A stretch of DNA of 47,348 nucleotides from a virus. Both the position numbers and the translations under genes were made by a program. Below the pieces are notes generated by a model. The model was not told the origin of the DNA. It did not search any database and saw only the letters and a program-made list of their open reading frames with translations. The stretch is from the IMG/VR virus record IMGVR_UViG_3300029448_000074, positions 1-47,348 of that record. One strand, 5' to 3'. Position 1 is the stretch's first letter; each line of letters starts with the position of its first letter. This document shows, piece after piece, positions 8,701-16,251 of the stretch.

Positions 8701-11700
8701 AAATCAAGCTTATCTAATTCGCTTTTTGCATTATCTAAATTAGAAACTTCAATTACATTTAAATTGGTAACATCCAATATATCCTTTGACACTTTAGCAG
8801 ATTGGCTTAACGTTATAGCTCTACCTTTATAAGCAACCTCTGTATCTGTTCCCTGCTCGTTTCTAATTTCATTTATAATATAAGCAAGTTGCTGTTTTTT
8901 GTTTAAAGCTCTAAATTCATCGCCCTTTTGCGATTTATCATTTTCAAGCTTTTCTTTTATTCTTTTGCCAGTAACCCCTAAAGCGTTTTCAGCGGTTTCT
9001 AAATTTGTATTTTTTTGTATTTCTTGCTTTTGATTGCGAACGGTATTAAGCCTTGCTTGGAAGCTTTCTGCTTTTTGTGAATTACCTTCAGCTTTTAATT
9101 CATTAGTATAATTAGAAATTTTCTCAGCCGCCACCTCTCTACTGTCGTTGGGGGTTACCCCAGCTTCAAGAAGCGTTTCTCTTTCTAACCTATTAAGCGC
9201 TAACAGATTTTTTTGATTTTCTGCACCAAGCCCTATAGCGTCAACCTCTAATTCACCTACAAGGTTGGATTCTTGTTTTAGCACATCGGATAATCTAGAT
9301 ATTAATATATCTCTAGAAGCTTGGTCAGTTACACCTTCAAGTGCTTTATTTATATCTGTTATTTCATTGTTAAGCCCATTTAGGCTTTCCATAAACTTAT
9401 TTGTAGCAGCATTAGTCATTAACGCCGAGTAAGCTACTCCAGGTGTTGACATTGCACCTGAGGTGATAATTGATGTTACAAGGGTATCATCCCATTGACT
9501 AAAATCCATTTCTCTACCAAGTATCAACCCCTCGCTAAGAGCTGTATCCCCAAAGTAAATTAACTCTTCTTCAAGCACCTCAGAACCAAGTCTTTTGGTT
9601 AATTCAAAAGAAGCTGAGCCAAATCTTTGCAATCCACCTTTACCTACAAAGTTAGATATGTTTACTCCGCTTTTTGAAAAATCTTTTATTACTTTAATAG
9701 AGTTCGGGGCTGTACCTAAAAAAGCAGTAATGCTGCCCTCTATTACGCCTGTTGCAAAAGCACTGCCTAAGATTTGATTATCTGTCAAATCACCCATTGC
9801 AATTGTTTTGTTTAAATCGAGCGCGTTTTTTGAATATGTATTATAATCAATATAGCCTTGATCGTATGCTTCCTGGTTTGCTGCTAATTGTTTTTTAGCA
9901 ACATTAGACAAGTCTCTTGAAATGCTTGTGTCGCGAAACTTTTGCGTTCCTGACGTAACACCGAATGTGGTACCTATTGTAGCCTGGACGGCTATATTAC
10001 TAAGCCCTAAGCTACTCCCAGCCCCAGCTGTAGCAACTGCTAACAATATATTAGGTGCTTGCTGAGTTGCTGTTCTCAAAGCAAATAATCCACCACGACC
10101 CTGCTCTAAAGCATCGTCGTATGTCAGCATTGTTTCAAACATCTCATTCTTACGATTAAGCCTCTTTTGCTCTTCTATAGCCCAATCAGCATTCGCTAAT
10201 GTAGGTATAGCTAATGCCATTCCAGCGACAGCATCACCAAAATCTTTAGCTAACAAAGCACCTGTTCCATATTCTTTAACACTAAGATTAAAAAGCTCCT
10301 CAGGCGATATTTCTATATTTCCCTCTTGCTCTTCAAATCTTTTAGTGTCTTCAATATATCTTCTAACATCTTCATTAAAATCGGCCTGCGCGTTAAAAAA
10401 ATTGTCCTGTATTTTATACCATTCCGCTATAGCTTTCTTTTGGGTTAACTGCTCATTTGCTGATAATCCAGTAGCTTCTTCGTATTCAAATACATATTGT
10501 CCGTCTACATTTTTTATAGAAAATTTTGTTTTTGGCGAATCCTTATGTATTTGTTCTATCTTATCTACAAGAGTGTTAGATACAGCATCTCTAGCTTTAA
10601 TAAGCTCTTTAGCTTGCTCTTCTTTTTTTGCTATATAAGCTTTTTTATCTTGCTTTTTATATTTGGAAGCTAAATTTAATAGGTCTTGTTTTCCAGAAGA
10701 TTTTATTAAGCCTTCATTGATTGTTTGCATACGACGATTAACTTCATCCTTTTTAAACGAAGCGTAGCGACGATTAAACATGCTGTCAATTACCTCTTTG
10801 TCTATTTTACTTTTTATTTCTTCTGGTAATCCAGCTAATGAAAATCTTTCTTTTAAAATCTCGTCCGCGGTTTTAGGCTTTTTCGCGCCGCGTGTATTAT
10901 ATACTTTGTTTTTATCAATGTCCCTATCAAGATACTCTTTGACAGCCTTGGCCTCCTCTTCTGTAAATCCATGTAAATCTTGCAACTCTTTTGACACTGC
11001 GCTTCCCCAGTCACCCGAATCAAAATAATCTATCGCTAAATTAGTTTCATTAACTTTTTTAGTAACTTCAGCTTTTTTATTTTTAGAGTCTTGCTCAAAT
11101 TTTTCATACGCTTTGTATGAATTATTTTTTAATGCAGAATAGTCATCTTCAGTTAGTGTGTTTTTAAAAAAATCACGCAGTTGGTTTTTGTTAGCGGCCC
11201 TACCTACTTTTTCACCATTTTTATAAATGTCTGCGCTTGCGTAGCCATCGCGCTTGTATACACTATACCCAAGTTCTTTTAAATTATTATTTATATCATC
11301 TAATTGGAACTGATACCTCCACCCGGTGCTACCTGTACCCTCTTCTATGGTATCTATAAATGTTTCGCCTAACATTTTATTATAGTCTTCTTGCGAAAGT
11401 GAACTATATTTTTTTATTAGTGCATTTAATTGTTGGGCGGTTTCCTCTTTTCCTTTGTCTGTAAAAGGACGTAAATCAATTCTAGCTTCTTTGTTTGTTT
11501 CAGGATCTATATACTTTAGCTCATTGCCTGGGGTGCCAGAATCTGCAAAATTAATAGGTAGGTTATTTTCTAATATGCCGCGTACAGTCTCCTCTGTTTC
11601 CATGACAAGGCTATACGGATTATTTATATCCGGTCCTTCTTCAGGTGTATACCTTTTGTCTTTAGCCGCTTTTATTTTTCGCTTTAGAATGCCTTCTTGC

Positions 11701-11987
11701 CTAGTCGCCCCACGGACGCTGTACCCTCTGCCCTCACTTCTTTTCTTTGCTAAATCCGAAGAAAAAGCTTCCAACTCGGACTCCAATTTTGAAATCTCCT
11801 GGTCTATCGCTGTGGATGCTATTGGTTTTGGTGCTGCAGCCGCATCCGCTTCCGCAACACCGTTTTGAAAATCCTCCATAAGCTTAGCTTCTGGGTATTT
11901 AGCTACAAAAGCATCATAATTAGAGTCGCTTACATTAAAAATTTGTTCGACTCCATCTACAATTGCTGTATATTTTTTATTTGGCAT
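2736..11987 (-). CDS. Giant multidomain internal/ejection protein (large polyvalent protein, 3083 aa)
   Basis: Probably packaged in the capsid and delivered with the DNA. In order it has a short N-terminal domain (MPNKKYTAIVDGVEQIF) and coiled-coil charged regions to about 570. Ala/Gly-rich hydrophobic segments follow at about 580-860 (e.g. LAVATAGAGSSLGLS). A zincin-type HEVAH motif is at 1147-1151, and a sigma-region-2-like segment (YNPAGGTKLSTYIYGQIDNR) is at about 1408-1427. An HAD-like domain spans about 2170-2330 with DFDDT at 2176-2180, LTAR, and a DD pair at 2310-2311. A C-terminal region of about 2600-2840 contains QLLSTVNFTNW and a hydrophobic segment before an acidic run. A long Lys/Glu/Arg helix ends the protein. 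It follows the 412- and 213-residue internal proteins, like the T7 gp14-15-16 set. The domain calls come from motifs only. No tape-measure gene exists elsewhere, which fits a short-tailed phage. Confidence 0.85.
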   Translation of the reverse strand: MPNKKYTAIVDGVEQIFNVSDSNYDAFVAKYPEAKLMEDFQNGVAEADAAAAPKPIASTAIDQEISKLESELEAFSSDLAKKRSEGRGYSVRGATRQEGILKRKIKAAKDKRYTPEEGPDINNPYSLVMETEETVRGILENNLPINFADSGTPGNELKYIDPETNKEARIDLRPFTDKGKEETAQQLNALIKKYSSLSQEDYNKMLGETFIDTIEEGTGSTGWRYQFQLDDINNNLKELGYSVYKRDGYASADIYKNGEKVGRAANKNQLRDFFKNTLTEDDYSALKNNSYKAYEKFEQDSKNKKAEVTKKVNETNLAIDYFDSGDWGSAVSKELQDLHGFTEEEAKAVKEYLDRDIDKNKVYNTRGAKKPKTADEILKERFSLAGLPEEIKSKIDKEVIDSMFNRRYASFKKDEVNRRMQTINEGLIKSSGKQDLLNLASKYKKQDKKAYIAKKEEQAKELIKARDAVSNTLVDKIEQIHKDSPKTKFSIKNVDGQYVFEYEEATGLSANEQLTQKKAIAEWYKIQDNFFNAQADFNEDVRRYIEDTKRFEEQEGNIEISPEELFNLSVKEYGTGALLAKDFGDAVAGMALAIPTLANADWAIEEQKRLNRKNEMFETMLTYDDALEQGRGGLFALRTATQQAPNILLAVATAGAGSSLGLSNIAVQATIGTTFGVTSGTQKFRDTSISRDLSNVAKKQLAANQEAYDQGYIDYNTYSKNALDLNKTIAMGDLTDNQILGSAFATGVIEGSITAFLGTAPNSIKVIKDFSKSGVNISNFVGKGGLQRFGSASFELTKRLGSEVLEEELIYFGDTALSEGLILGREMDFSQWDDTLVTSIITSGAMSTPGVAYSALMTNAATNKFMESLNGLNNEITDINKALEGVTDQASRDILISRLSDVLKQESNLVGELEVDAIGLGAENQKNLLALNRLERETLLEAGVTPNDSREVAAEKISNYTNELKAEGNSQKAESFQARLNTVRNQKQEIQKNTNLETAENALGVTGKRIKEKLENDKSQKGDEFRALNKKQQLAYIINEIRNEQGTDTEVAYKGRAITLSQSAKVSKDILDVTNLNVIEVSNLDNAKSELDKLDLTQKQKDEIYASLEEPDSNGFIYENKYITFNAEKAKAEIADGNILAATAVVHEVAHAIDDRVFDTAEKQKQYADNLHTKISKDPQLAAFDRQAKQVLSERPDLKNDIGKAWEDTSADYKDEYTKVVQETLYAFDYDYNLESSRKKEGLFRGIDVTTPDGALNYMLNRNADFRAGKVGRRIQKQLKKGPVIASKKGKPSYSAPKNFDKADRDRMFQKGDDAFNEAASLYGLPLSIDQNGKPNFTEEQWAAVPDDTKLVIGFMVGEQYASYVAYRMRTRDQVPGYAEKKDEIIDRTSTGIEKGDDGIPFLIKSYNPAGGTKLSTYIYGQIDNRLQGVINKTKGFGEITTEAAPSEPGRRELVSKETAESTIETKERKIKEGEAPKITLIQDELVIIDDNGKPLKISDDFKTEVNRKLKLLWATGKFDLSKPEFRQKFLEEGRALIGPMIKAIMDRGSNWNNNNKVGNKEKRANYDSFVDANFKITYDNLTKDQVSARFPFLIQPVLDENGKQVMMSVAQVEAYNAAIDRGEKPGAKKIKNKYANNKLTEKSPYSAEVKKEGTEYLKANDRPTNVRNARKTSYADAIADNIIKTETPTVLRNEGLEKEAVVKELENQVGVRKFSIGRLTPSQRFSFDNKAQVLFDNLSKLNNFSKPTIRKVLNSIYASDQFPPSIIDGIAEQLSKQLAPVSKAETKPSKIEFEDILFNIVDQTDQLLGIAQLTGAETSIESLFKDKMEIRLARGAAFESMQRIVTDLGEEGLQLIMTFGLPTFSASGAIGTYQWNDTTLDLEPGRRGDGKLVTRGGKDLFSGKKDFMDNLVKGLVLPDGRTIDTADTGKITFTDGSSIESKYSKPPTDVQVGMLKDGYTSNMEDVKAAQTFVTKFFENIGKENLPPNTAAILLSVMNDGTGNVLRAAAPVWGKASVMPYSKTNKYRFEHAVPARVVLSYLYEYHVNGNKDIDINALWSDYRVTIIPKKEMDGVLTKTGYSKVMEAGYKPGESNWWGRYYNIFTRGKMPYALVSYDGKEVIGQKFEDYYNSKGVKPTVDVGTKEKINEITTEQKAVNNATKYSYGKNPKGISVYDFDDTLAFSKSQVIVNKDGKTYKITPAEFAKQGETLAAEGAQFDFSEFNKVVKGTPGPLAPRLKKAIEKFGNKNIFVLTARPAESASAIHAFLKGIGLEIPLENITGLANGAPAAKAAWMVGKVAEGYNDFYFVDDHLGNVKAVKDVLNVFDVKGKIQQARVKHSTNLSNELNEMIERNKGIKKEATYSAVVAKKKGANKGKYKVFVPYGAEDFRGLTSYTLAGKGKQGEKDQEFFEENLMKPYMRGVANMEIAKRALKNDYRALLKMFPGMKKKLGETIEGTTYTYDQAIRVYLWTQQGQEIPDISKRDQNKLNKLIANDTELSSFADGLQLVSKKEEWVAPDEYWLAGTVLKDINDIGEKVNRAEYLAEFIENADVIFSKENLNKLEAAYGTPYREAIVDMIRRMKSGSNRPGQAGKYERKWLNWVNNSTGAIMFFNRKSALLQLLSTVNFTNWTDNNPIAQAAVFANQPLYWKTWVKIFNSDKLKERRGGLKSDVQEQEIANTAKTSQNKPAAILSYLLKIGFTPTQIADSFAIATGGAPFLINRTKTYRKQGLSQAEAEAKAFEDFSALSEETQQSGDPAFISAQQASHLGRLILAFQNTPMQMTRLMKKAGQDLINGRGSKRANISKFMYYGFIQNLIFGALQQALFALLPDFDDEEDDEKRAAKESKKLEKIANTMVDSILRGSGLAGAVISTIKNTIMRYYKEEEKGFTADHTNTLIELANVSPPIGSKFRKIYGAIQTKKFNRDVWETQGMSPTLYGNYNMNPKYQAIGSLVSGTLNLPLDRALIEIDGIAEALDTRNTSYQRLALGLGYRTWEVNAQKEEADLAETIGKRKRKEKGKEKAAETRKQKQKEKLEELARMTPEEKAAYLLNEKKKRSEAARKAAATRRENKRVKDSILRSN

Positions 11988-11988
11988 A

Positions 11989-13227
11989 TTATTTAATATT
12001 ATATTTTTCTTTTACTGCTTTGATTTCTTCATCTGTTGCATCTGTAAATACCTGCTTTGGATCAATACCATTTTGTAAAGCTTGCTTAATTTCTTCTTCT
12101 CTGTCAGCAAATTCATTATTTACTACCACTGGTGGGTCTGTTGGGGGAGTTCCACCACCGTTACCCGAGACCGGGACATCTTCCATTACAAAAACTATGG
12201 GTTTGCCACTTGGATCTTTAGGGAACCTGTTATAAATCTTATTGCCCTTTTCATCAACTTTACCAGTGTATTCAGGGGCGTAATATGCAGATGTAGAATT
12301 GTCGTTAAGGTTATTTGTGTTTTTAGCCGCTTTACCATCTGCCGCGGCCTTTTGAGCTCCATTTAAACTATCTTGTATAAATGCCTCTATAAACTTATCT
12401 TGTTGTGCAGGATCATCAATCATATCAGGGCTTATATTGCCGTAACTTGAATAAGAATTTAAACCATCTGCTACGACGGATTTAAAAGCATCAGGGTTTG
12501 ACGCTGCCATTGCCCTTAACTTAGTTTCAAAGGAGTTTCTTTGGGATTCATCAAAACCTCCGGACGAGTAAACGGCTTTGTACATGTTGTCTAACTCTAA
12601 AGCTGCTTCGTAGTTTTTCTTAAACGGCATTTTAATATCTTTAAAATCAACCTCCCCTTTGGGACTTGAAAAAAGTAAATTACCACCACCGCCAACTCTA
12701 AACGGTGTGTTACCGAGAAACACATTTGACTTAAATTCCGCGTCACCTATATTGTTCCCTTTTGAAAAATCCTGAGAGCTATCCGTATATTGTGTTTGGC
12801 CCAACTCGTAAGAGGTTAGGTTTTCCTTTAAAGCTACAAAGCTATTATTGACATTGTTCATAATATCAACCTGCTCAGTATATTCCGGCGTGCCAGGCTT
12901 TAATGTTGATGCTAGGTTTGCTGCTTGCGCATATATATCTTTTTGCTCTAATAAAAAAGTGTTAACAGCTTTTTGGTCTGCTGCGCTAAGCCCAGTAACA
13001 TCAACATTACCTTTCATTGCTCTAATAGAGTTAGCCACTTTAGCGTCTATTGCAGCTTGTTTTTTTTCGCGATTAGCCAACTCTTTAGCTATCTCGCCAG
13101 AAGTCCTATCGAATCCAGTGCCTATAGCTTTAGCAGCGTCAACAAAGCCGCCTGCTCTACGCATAGCTCCTTCGCCTCGTATCAAACCTGCATCTGCGGA
13201 ATAACTAATACCTTGTTTTTTTGCCAT
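11989..13227 (-). CDS. Putative internal virion/ejection protein (412 aa)
   Basis: Begins MAKKQGISYSADAGLIRGEG, then a long predicted helix to about residue 120 (GEIAKELANREKKQAAIDAK and following), a mixed middle, and a Gly/Pro/Asn-rich linker (about 350-370) before a short charged helical C-terminus. There is no signal peptide or clear membrane span. It sits between the gp14-like 213-residue protein and the 3083-residue protein, one base from the latter, so translation of the two is probably coupled. The set of three mirrors the ejection proteins of podoviruses. The family was not recognised; the role rests on position and helical composition. Confidence 0.7.
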   Translation of the reverse strand: MAKKQGISYSADAGLIRGEGAMRRAGGFVDAAKAIGTGFDRTSGEIAKELANREKKQAAIDAKVANSIRAMKGNVDVTGLSAADQKAVNTFLLEQKDIYAQAANLASTLKPGTPEYTEQVDIMNNVNNSFVALKENLTSYELGQTQYTDSSQDFSKGNNIGDAEFKSNVFLGNTPFRVGGGGNLLFSSPKGEVDFKDIKMPFKKNYEAALELDNMYKAVYSSGGFDESQRNSFETKLRAMAASNPDAFKSVVADGLNSYSSYGNISPDMIDDPAQQDKFIEAFIQDSLNGAQKAAADGKAAKNTNNLNDNSTSAYYAPEYTGKVDEKGNKIYNRFPKDPSGKPIVFVMEDVPVSGNGGGTPPTDPPVVVNNEFADREEEIKQALQNGIDPKQVFTDATDEEIKAVKEKYNIK

Positions 13228-13246
13228 AATTTAATTTTTGCTAATA

Positions 13247-13888
13247 TTATTCACCGCCCCAGCCAAATCCGCCATCTTCGCCACCGCCAATTCCAGATGC
13301 CGCGGCTCCGGCTAAATCACCTATTCCGCCCATTATGGATTGTGTAGCTTGCGCTCTCGCTTCTTTTGCAGCACCTAATCTTTGTTGTGCCATACCTAGT
13401 TGAGTACCTGTTTTCTTATATTCTAATCCTCTGGCTGTTTCGGCTCCACCAGCTTCAGCCATTTGTAATGATCCAGCCATTCGCGCCTGAGCCATTTGGT
13501 TAGCTCTTTCTTGTTGGCCTATACTTGCCGCTGCTTGGGCTGCACCTTGCGTTTGTTGATTAGCCATTGATTGCGCCAACGCCGCAATACCACTACCACC
13601 CGCTGCTCCTTGAAGATTCTGCATAATGTTAGCTTGCCCTTGTTGCTGTGCTTGCAATTGGAACTCTGCTGCTCTTTGGTCAACCGTAAGGTCTTCCATG
13701 GTATTTTCTAAGTTAGCATATAGGTTAGACGTGTCAAGCTCGTTGTATTGCTGCTTAAACATGTCGTATTCTGCTTGCGCTGCCTTTTCTTCTCTTCTTC
13801 TTTTTCCGCCGCCTATAATACCACCTGCAATTCCCGTTAGGCCTTTTACCGCCCCACCTATTGCCGCTGCTGTTGCTATTCCTGCCAT
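13247..13888 (-). CDS. T7 gp14-like internal core/ejection protein (213 aa)
   Basis: The N-terminus is a Gly/Ala amphipathic-to-hydrophobic segment (about residues 5-27, ending GGIIGGGKRRREEK), able to insert into a membrane. After this comes a Gln/Ala-rich helical body with TSNLYANLENTMEDLTVDQR, then IMQNLQGAAGGSGIAALAQS, and a Gly-rich tail. This pattern is typical of the small ejection protein of podoviruses, which forms the outer-membrane part of the DNA channel in T7. Its start overlaps the cupin-like gene upstream by 13 bp. The role is inferred from composition and gene order; the wording of the motif is familiar from other marine phages. Confidence 0.8.
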   Translation of the reverse strand: MAGIATAAAIGGAVKGLTGIAGGIIGGGKRRREEKAAQAEYDMFKQQYNELDTSNLYANLENTMEDLTVDQRAAEFQLQAQQQGQANIMQNLQGAAGGSGIAALAQSMANQQTQGAAQAAASIGQQERANQMAQARMAGSLQMAEAGGAETARGLEYKKTGTQLGMAQQRLGAAKEARAQATQSIMGGIGDLAGAAASGIGGGEDGGFGWGGE

Positions 13889-14364
13889 AATTTTTCTTTT
13901 TTATTGTACTCTTCTATAGTTATAGAGTATAGAGACTCTTCAACTTCTGCCATTTGTTTTGTGTTAGTTGGATTCTTGTGCACGTTTATAAACAATGAAT
14001 CCTCTAAAGACAATATTAATCTTTTAGCACCTTTTATAGATTTTTCGTAACAAGGAGCTATATGCTCAATCTGTTCTCCATCTGTTGTAACCAATATTCT
14101 ACCTTTTAGTAAAAACCAAAAATGCTCCGTATGGTGCATCGCGCTTACTACAACGCATTCTTTTGGCATATACATTTTACGCATATACAATTGGTCAGCA
14201 AATTCGTTTTCAATACGAAATATATCGTTGTTAACTAATGTTTTGCCGTCTCCGTAAACGTGCTCCAAATGATTGTTTTCGATCATTGTGTTTTGCAGGT
14301 TTTCCAACTCTTGAGTAAAATTACTTAATTTATTATTATTTGATTTAATTTTAGTTTTTGGCAT
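13876..14364 (-). CDS. Cupin-like protein within the tail/ejection gene cluster (162 aa)
   Basis: Residues about 58-132 read as a cupin-type beta barrel: YMRKMYMPKECVVVSAMHHT, then EHFWFLLKGRILVTTDGEQI, and a second half ending in FINVHKNP. Candidate metal ligands are His77, His78, His81 and His129. The N-terminal 50 residues are polar and Asn-rich. Similar cupin-like proteins occur in other marine phages next to structural genes, where their role is unknown. It might be a virion protein or an enzyme acting on a small molecule or surface sugar; the sequence does not decide. Its end overlaps the start of the ejection-protein gene. Confidence 0.68.
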   Translation of the reverse strand: MPKTKIKSNNNKLSNFTQELENLQNTMIENNHLEHVYGDGKTLVNNDIFRIENEFADQLYMRKMYMPKECVVVSAMHHTEHFWFLLKGRILVTTDGEQIEHIAPCYEKSIKGAKRLILSLEDSLFINVHKNPTNTKQMAEVEESLYSITIEEYNKKEKLWQE

Positions 14365-14381
14365 ATATTTATTATCACATG

Positions 14382-14714
14382 TTATTTGCTGCTCTCAAAT
14401 ATCTCTGAGCCTACAGAAAATAACTCCGATTTGTTTAACGAATCGTTTCTAAGCTCAATCTCTGCAAAATAACCTAGTATACCACTTGTGTTTACTTTAT
14501 TGTCTTTTGTAAATAATATAAACGATGTTGCTGTCGGGCGTACTGTTTGTGGCGCTATATTACATACAATTGTATTTGTTCCATAGTTTATTGATACCAC
14601 ATCGCCTATCTTAACAACGGTTGTACCCATTGGATCGTTTGTGTAATATAGTATATCTCCAACTTGCACAGAAACCTGTATTGGGTTGCTAAATGTTAAT
14701 GTTATTTGATCCAT
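14382..14714 (-). CDS. Small virion-associated protein, unknown (110 aa)
   Basis: Beta-rich with no charged helices. It contains VSVQVGDILYYTNDPMG followed by VKIGDVVSINYGTNTIVCNI, and ends with NKSELFSVGSEIFESSK. The C-terminal 'SELFSVGSEIFESSK' ending is a pattern I recall from other phages of this kind. The paired 'GD.(L/V)' strands suggest a small barrel domain. It lies one base from the 511-residue protein upstream, in the run of tail-associated genes, so a minor tail or decoration protein is plausible. No family or function can be named. Confidence 0.65.
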   Translation of the reverse strand: MDQITLTFSNPIQVSVQVGDILYYTNDPMGTTVVKIGDVVSINYGTNTIVCNIAPQTVRPTATSFILFTKDNKVNTSGILGYFAEIELRNDSLNKSELFSVGSEIFESSK

Positions 14715-14715
14715 A

Positions 14716-16251
14716 TTATGGGCAATTGCTAATTGTTAATTCTATAATTCCATCACCTGATAACACCGTTGGTGTTGGGCAGCTAAGTCTAGCACATACT
14801 GTTTGATTTACGCCAGCGGTTACTGTTGGCGTCTGTACTGTGCCATTCTCATCAGTGTATTGGAATTGACTATCTACAGTGCTATCTCCGTTAAATAGTA
14901 CTATTTCCTTTGTTTCATAGGTTTTAACCAAATAAGTTTCTATAAGGTTATCTAAACTATAAGACATATCATTTGAGTCAGTGCTGGCTGTTGCGATTTG
15001 AACTTGGAGAGTTACCCCACCTCCACTAATATTTATTAGTTTTGCTCCATTTACAACATTAAATGTTCCATCTGGTAAATCTTCTGTTTTAGAAAAGTCT
15101 GTTGACGGAATAACATTTGTAGTGGCCCATGAAAGAGATAATCCAGGGCACGTTAGCACAGGCTCTATAATGTGATTAATATACCTAACTTGTAAGTCTT
15201 CAGAATTCGATACTAAGGTTTGGAAATCTGAATTATCCACAACTATTTCGCTATCGCTTGTTGATACTGTACCATTTATTATTATACTACTCCTAGTAAA
15301 TCTATTAAATGTAATAGTCCAATAGCTACTAGGTTGGCTAGGATCTAAATCAGATCCCGATGGGACAAAAGTTAATGCGTGAGTATCACCATTTGCAGCA
15401 GATGGAAAATTAATTTGTTCTACTGCGTTTCCAGCAGGTACAATACCACTTACCGTATTTGTTCCGCTAGATACAAATGTAGCACCATTATCTATTGTTA
15501 ATTCGTAGTTTGCCCCTGCAACACCTAATATAGCAAGATCTCTAAATGTTTGTGTAACTGGAACACTAGTTGATATTGAATATCCTGTCACGTTCACTGG
15601 TATAACCGGTATCGCTATTGCGTGGGCGTAAACATCTATTTCATCTCCGCTGTGATTTACAAATGGATATGTGTAATCAGCATTAACTCTTACAGCAGTT
15701 AACCTATTATTTGAATCAAACACCGCACCTGTTGTATATAAATTGTAGTCAGTGGGATCACCAGTCCTAAGAGATATAGTTGGTGTAGACTGAAAGTAAT
15801 AACCTGTATCGGCTTGTAAAAGCTGCGATAATATTTCTTCTGTACTTTCTGCCGGCCCTGAGTTTGTATAATCTACACCATTAGGTGTTGGCAATGGCGT
15901 GGCATTTGCCGTATCATAAAATACTTTGCCCGCTATAGTTACACCAAGCTCTTCAGCTACGCCGCGCATACATATTTTTATATCAAGATTATTATTAGGC
16001 ATAGTTGCTGTAGTGACAAAAACCACAGTTAATACAACATTTACGCCGTCTTGTGTAAAGTAAGAATTTGGCACATCAATCTCTGGGTTTGATGAAACAA
16101 CAGCAAAATTACTTGCTTGAATCTCATAGCCTTGATTTGGCGTTATTGTTAATACAGCTTGAGGAGCAACGCTGCTTATCAAGTCTCCACCTGGTATTAC
16201 AAATTCTTGTGAGGTTACCGTAAAATTATCTATTGCTACTATATTACTCAT
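14716..16251 (-). CDS. Beta-rich tail-associated structural protein (511 aa)
   Basis: Nearly all of the sequence is Thr/Ser/Val/Asn-rich beta strand, with several Ig-like stretches (for example about residues 10-95 with VLTITPNQGYEIQASNF, and about 215-330). A few Cys occur (CMRG, TCPG, CARLSCP, SNCP). There is no signal peptide or enzyme motif. Its ATG overlaps the stop of the 1906-residue tail protein (TAATG), so the two are probably translated together and may assemble together. A tail appendage or receptor-binding accessory is the likely role. No named family was recognised. Confidence 0.68.
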   Translation of the reverse strand: MSNIVAIDNFTVTSQEFVIPGGDLISSVAPQAVLTITPNQGYEIQASNFAVVSSNPEIDVPNSYFTQDGVNVVLTVVFVTTATMPNNNLDIKICMRGVAEELGVTIAGKVFYDTANATPLPTPNGVDYTNSGPAESTEEILSQLLQADTGYYFQSTPTISLRTGDPTDYNLYTTGAVFDSNNRLTAVRVNADYTYPFVNHSGDEIDVYAHAIAIPVIPVNVTGYSISTSVPVTQTFRDLAILGVAGANYELTIDNGATFVSSGTNTVSGIVPAGNAVEQINFPSAANGDTHALTFVPSGSDLDPSQPSSYWTITFNRFTRSSIIINGTVSTSDSEIVVDNSDFQTLVSNSEDLQVRYINHIIEPVLTCPGLSLSWATTNVIPSTDFSKTEDLPDGTFNVVNGAKLINISGGGVTLQVQIATASTDSNDMSYSLDNLIETYLVKTYETKEIVLFNGDSTVDSQFQYTDENGTVQTPTVTAGVNQTVCARLSCPTPTVLSGDGIIELTISNCP

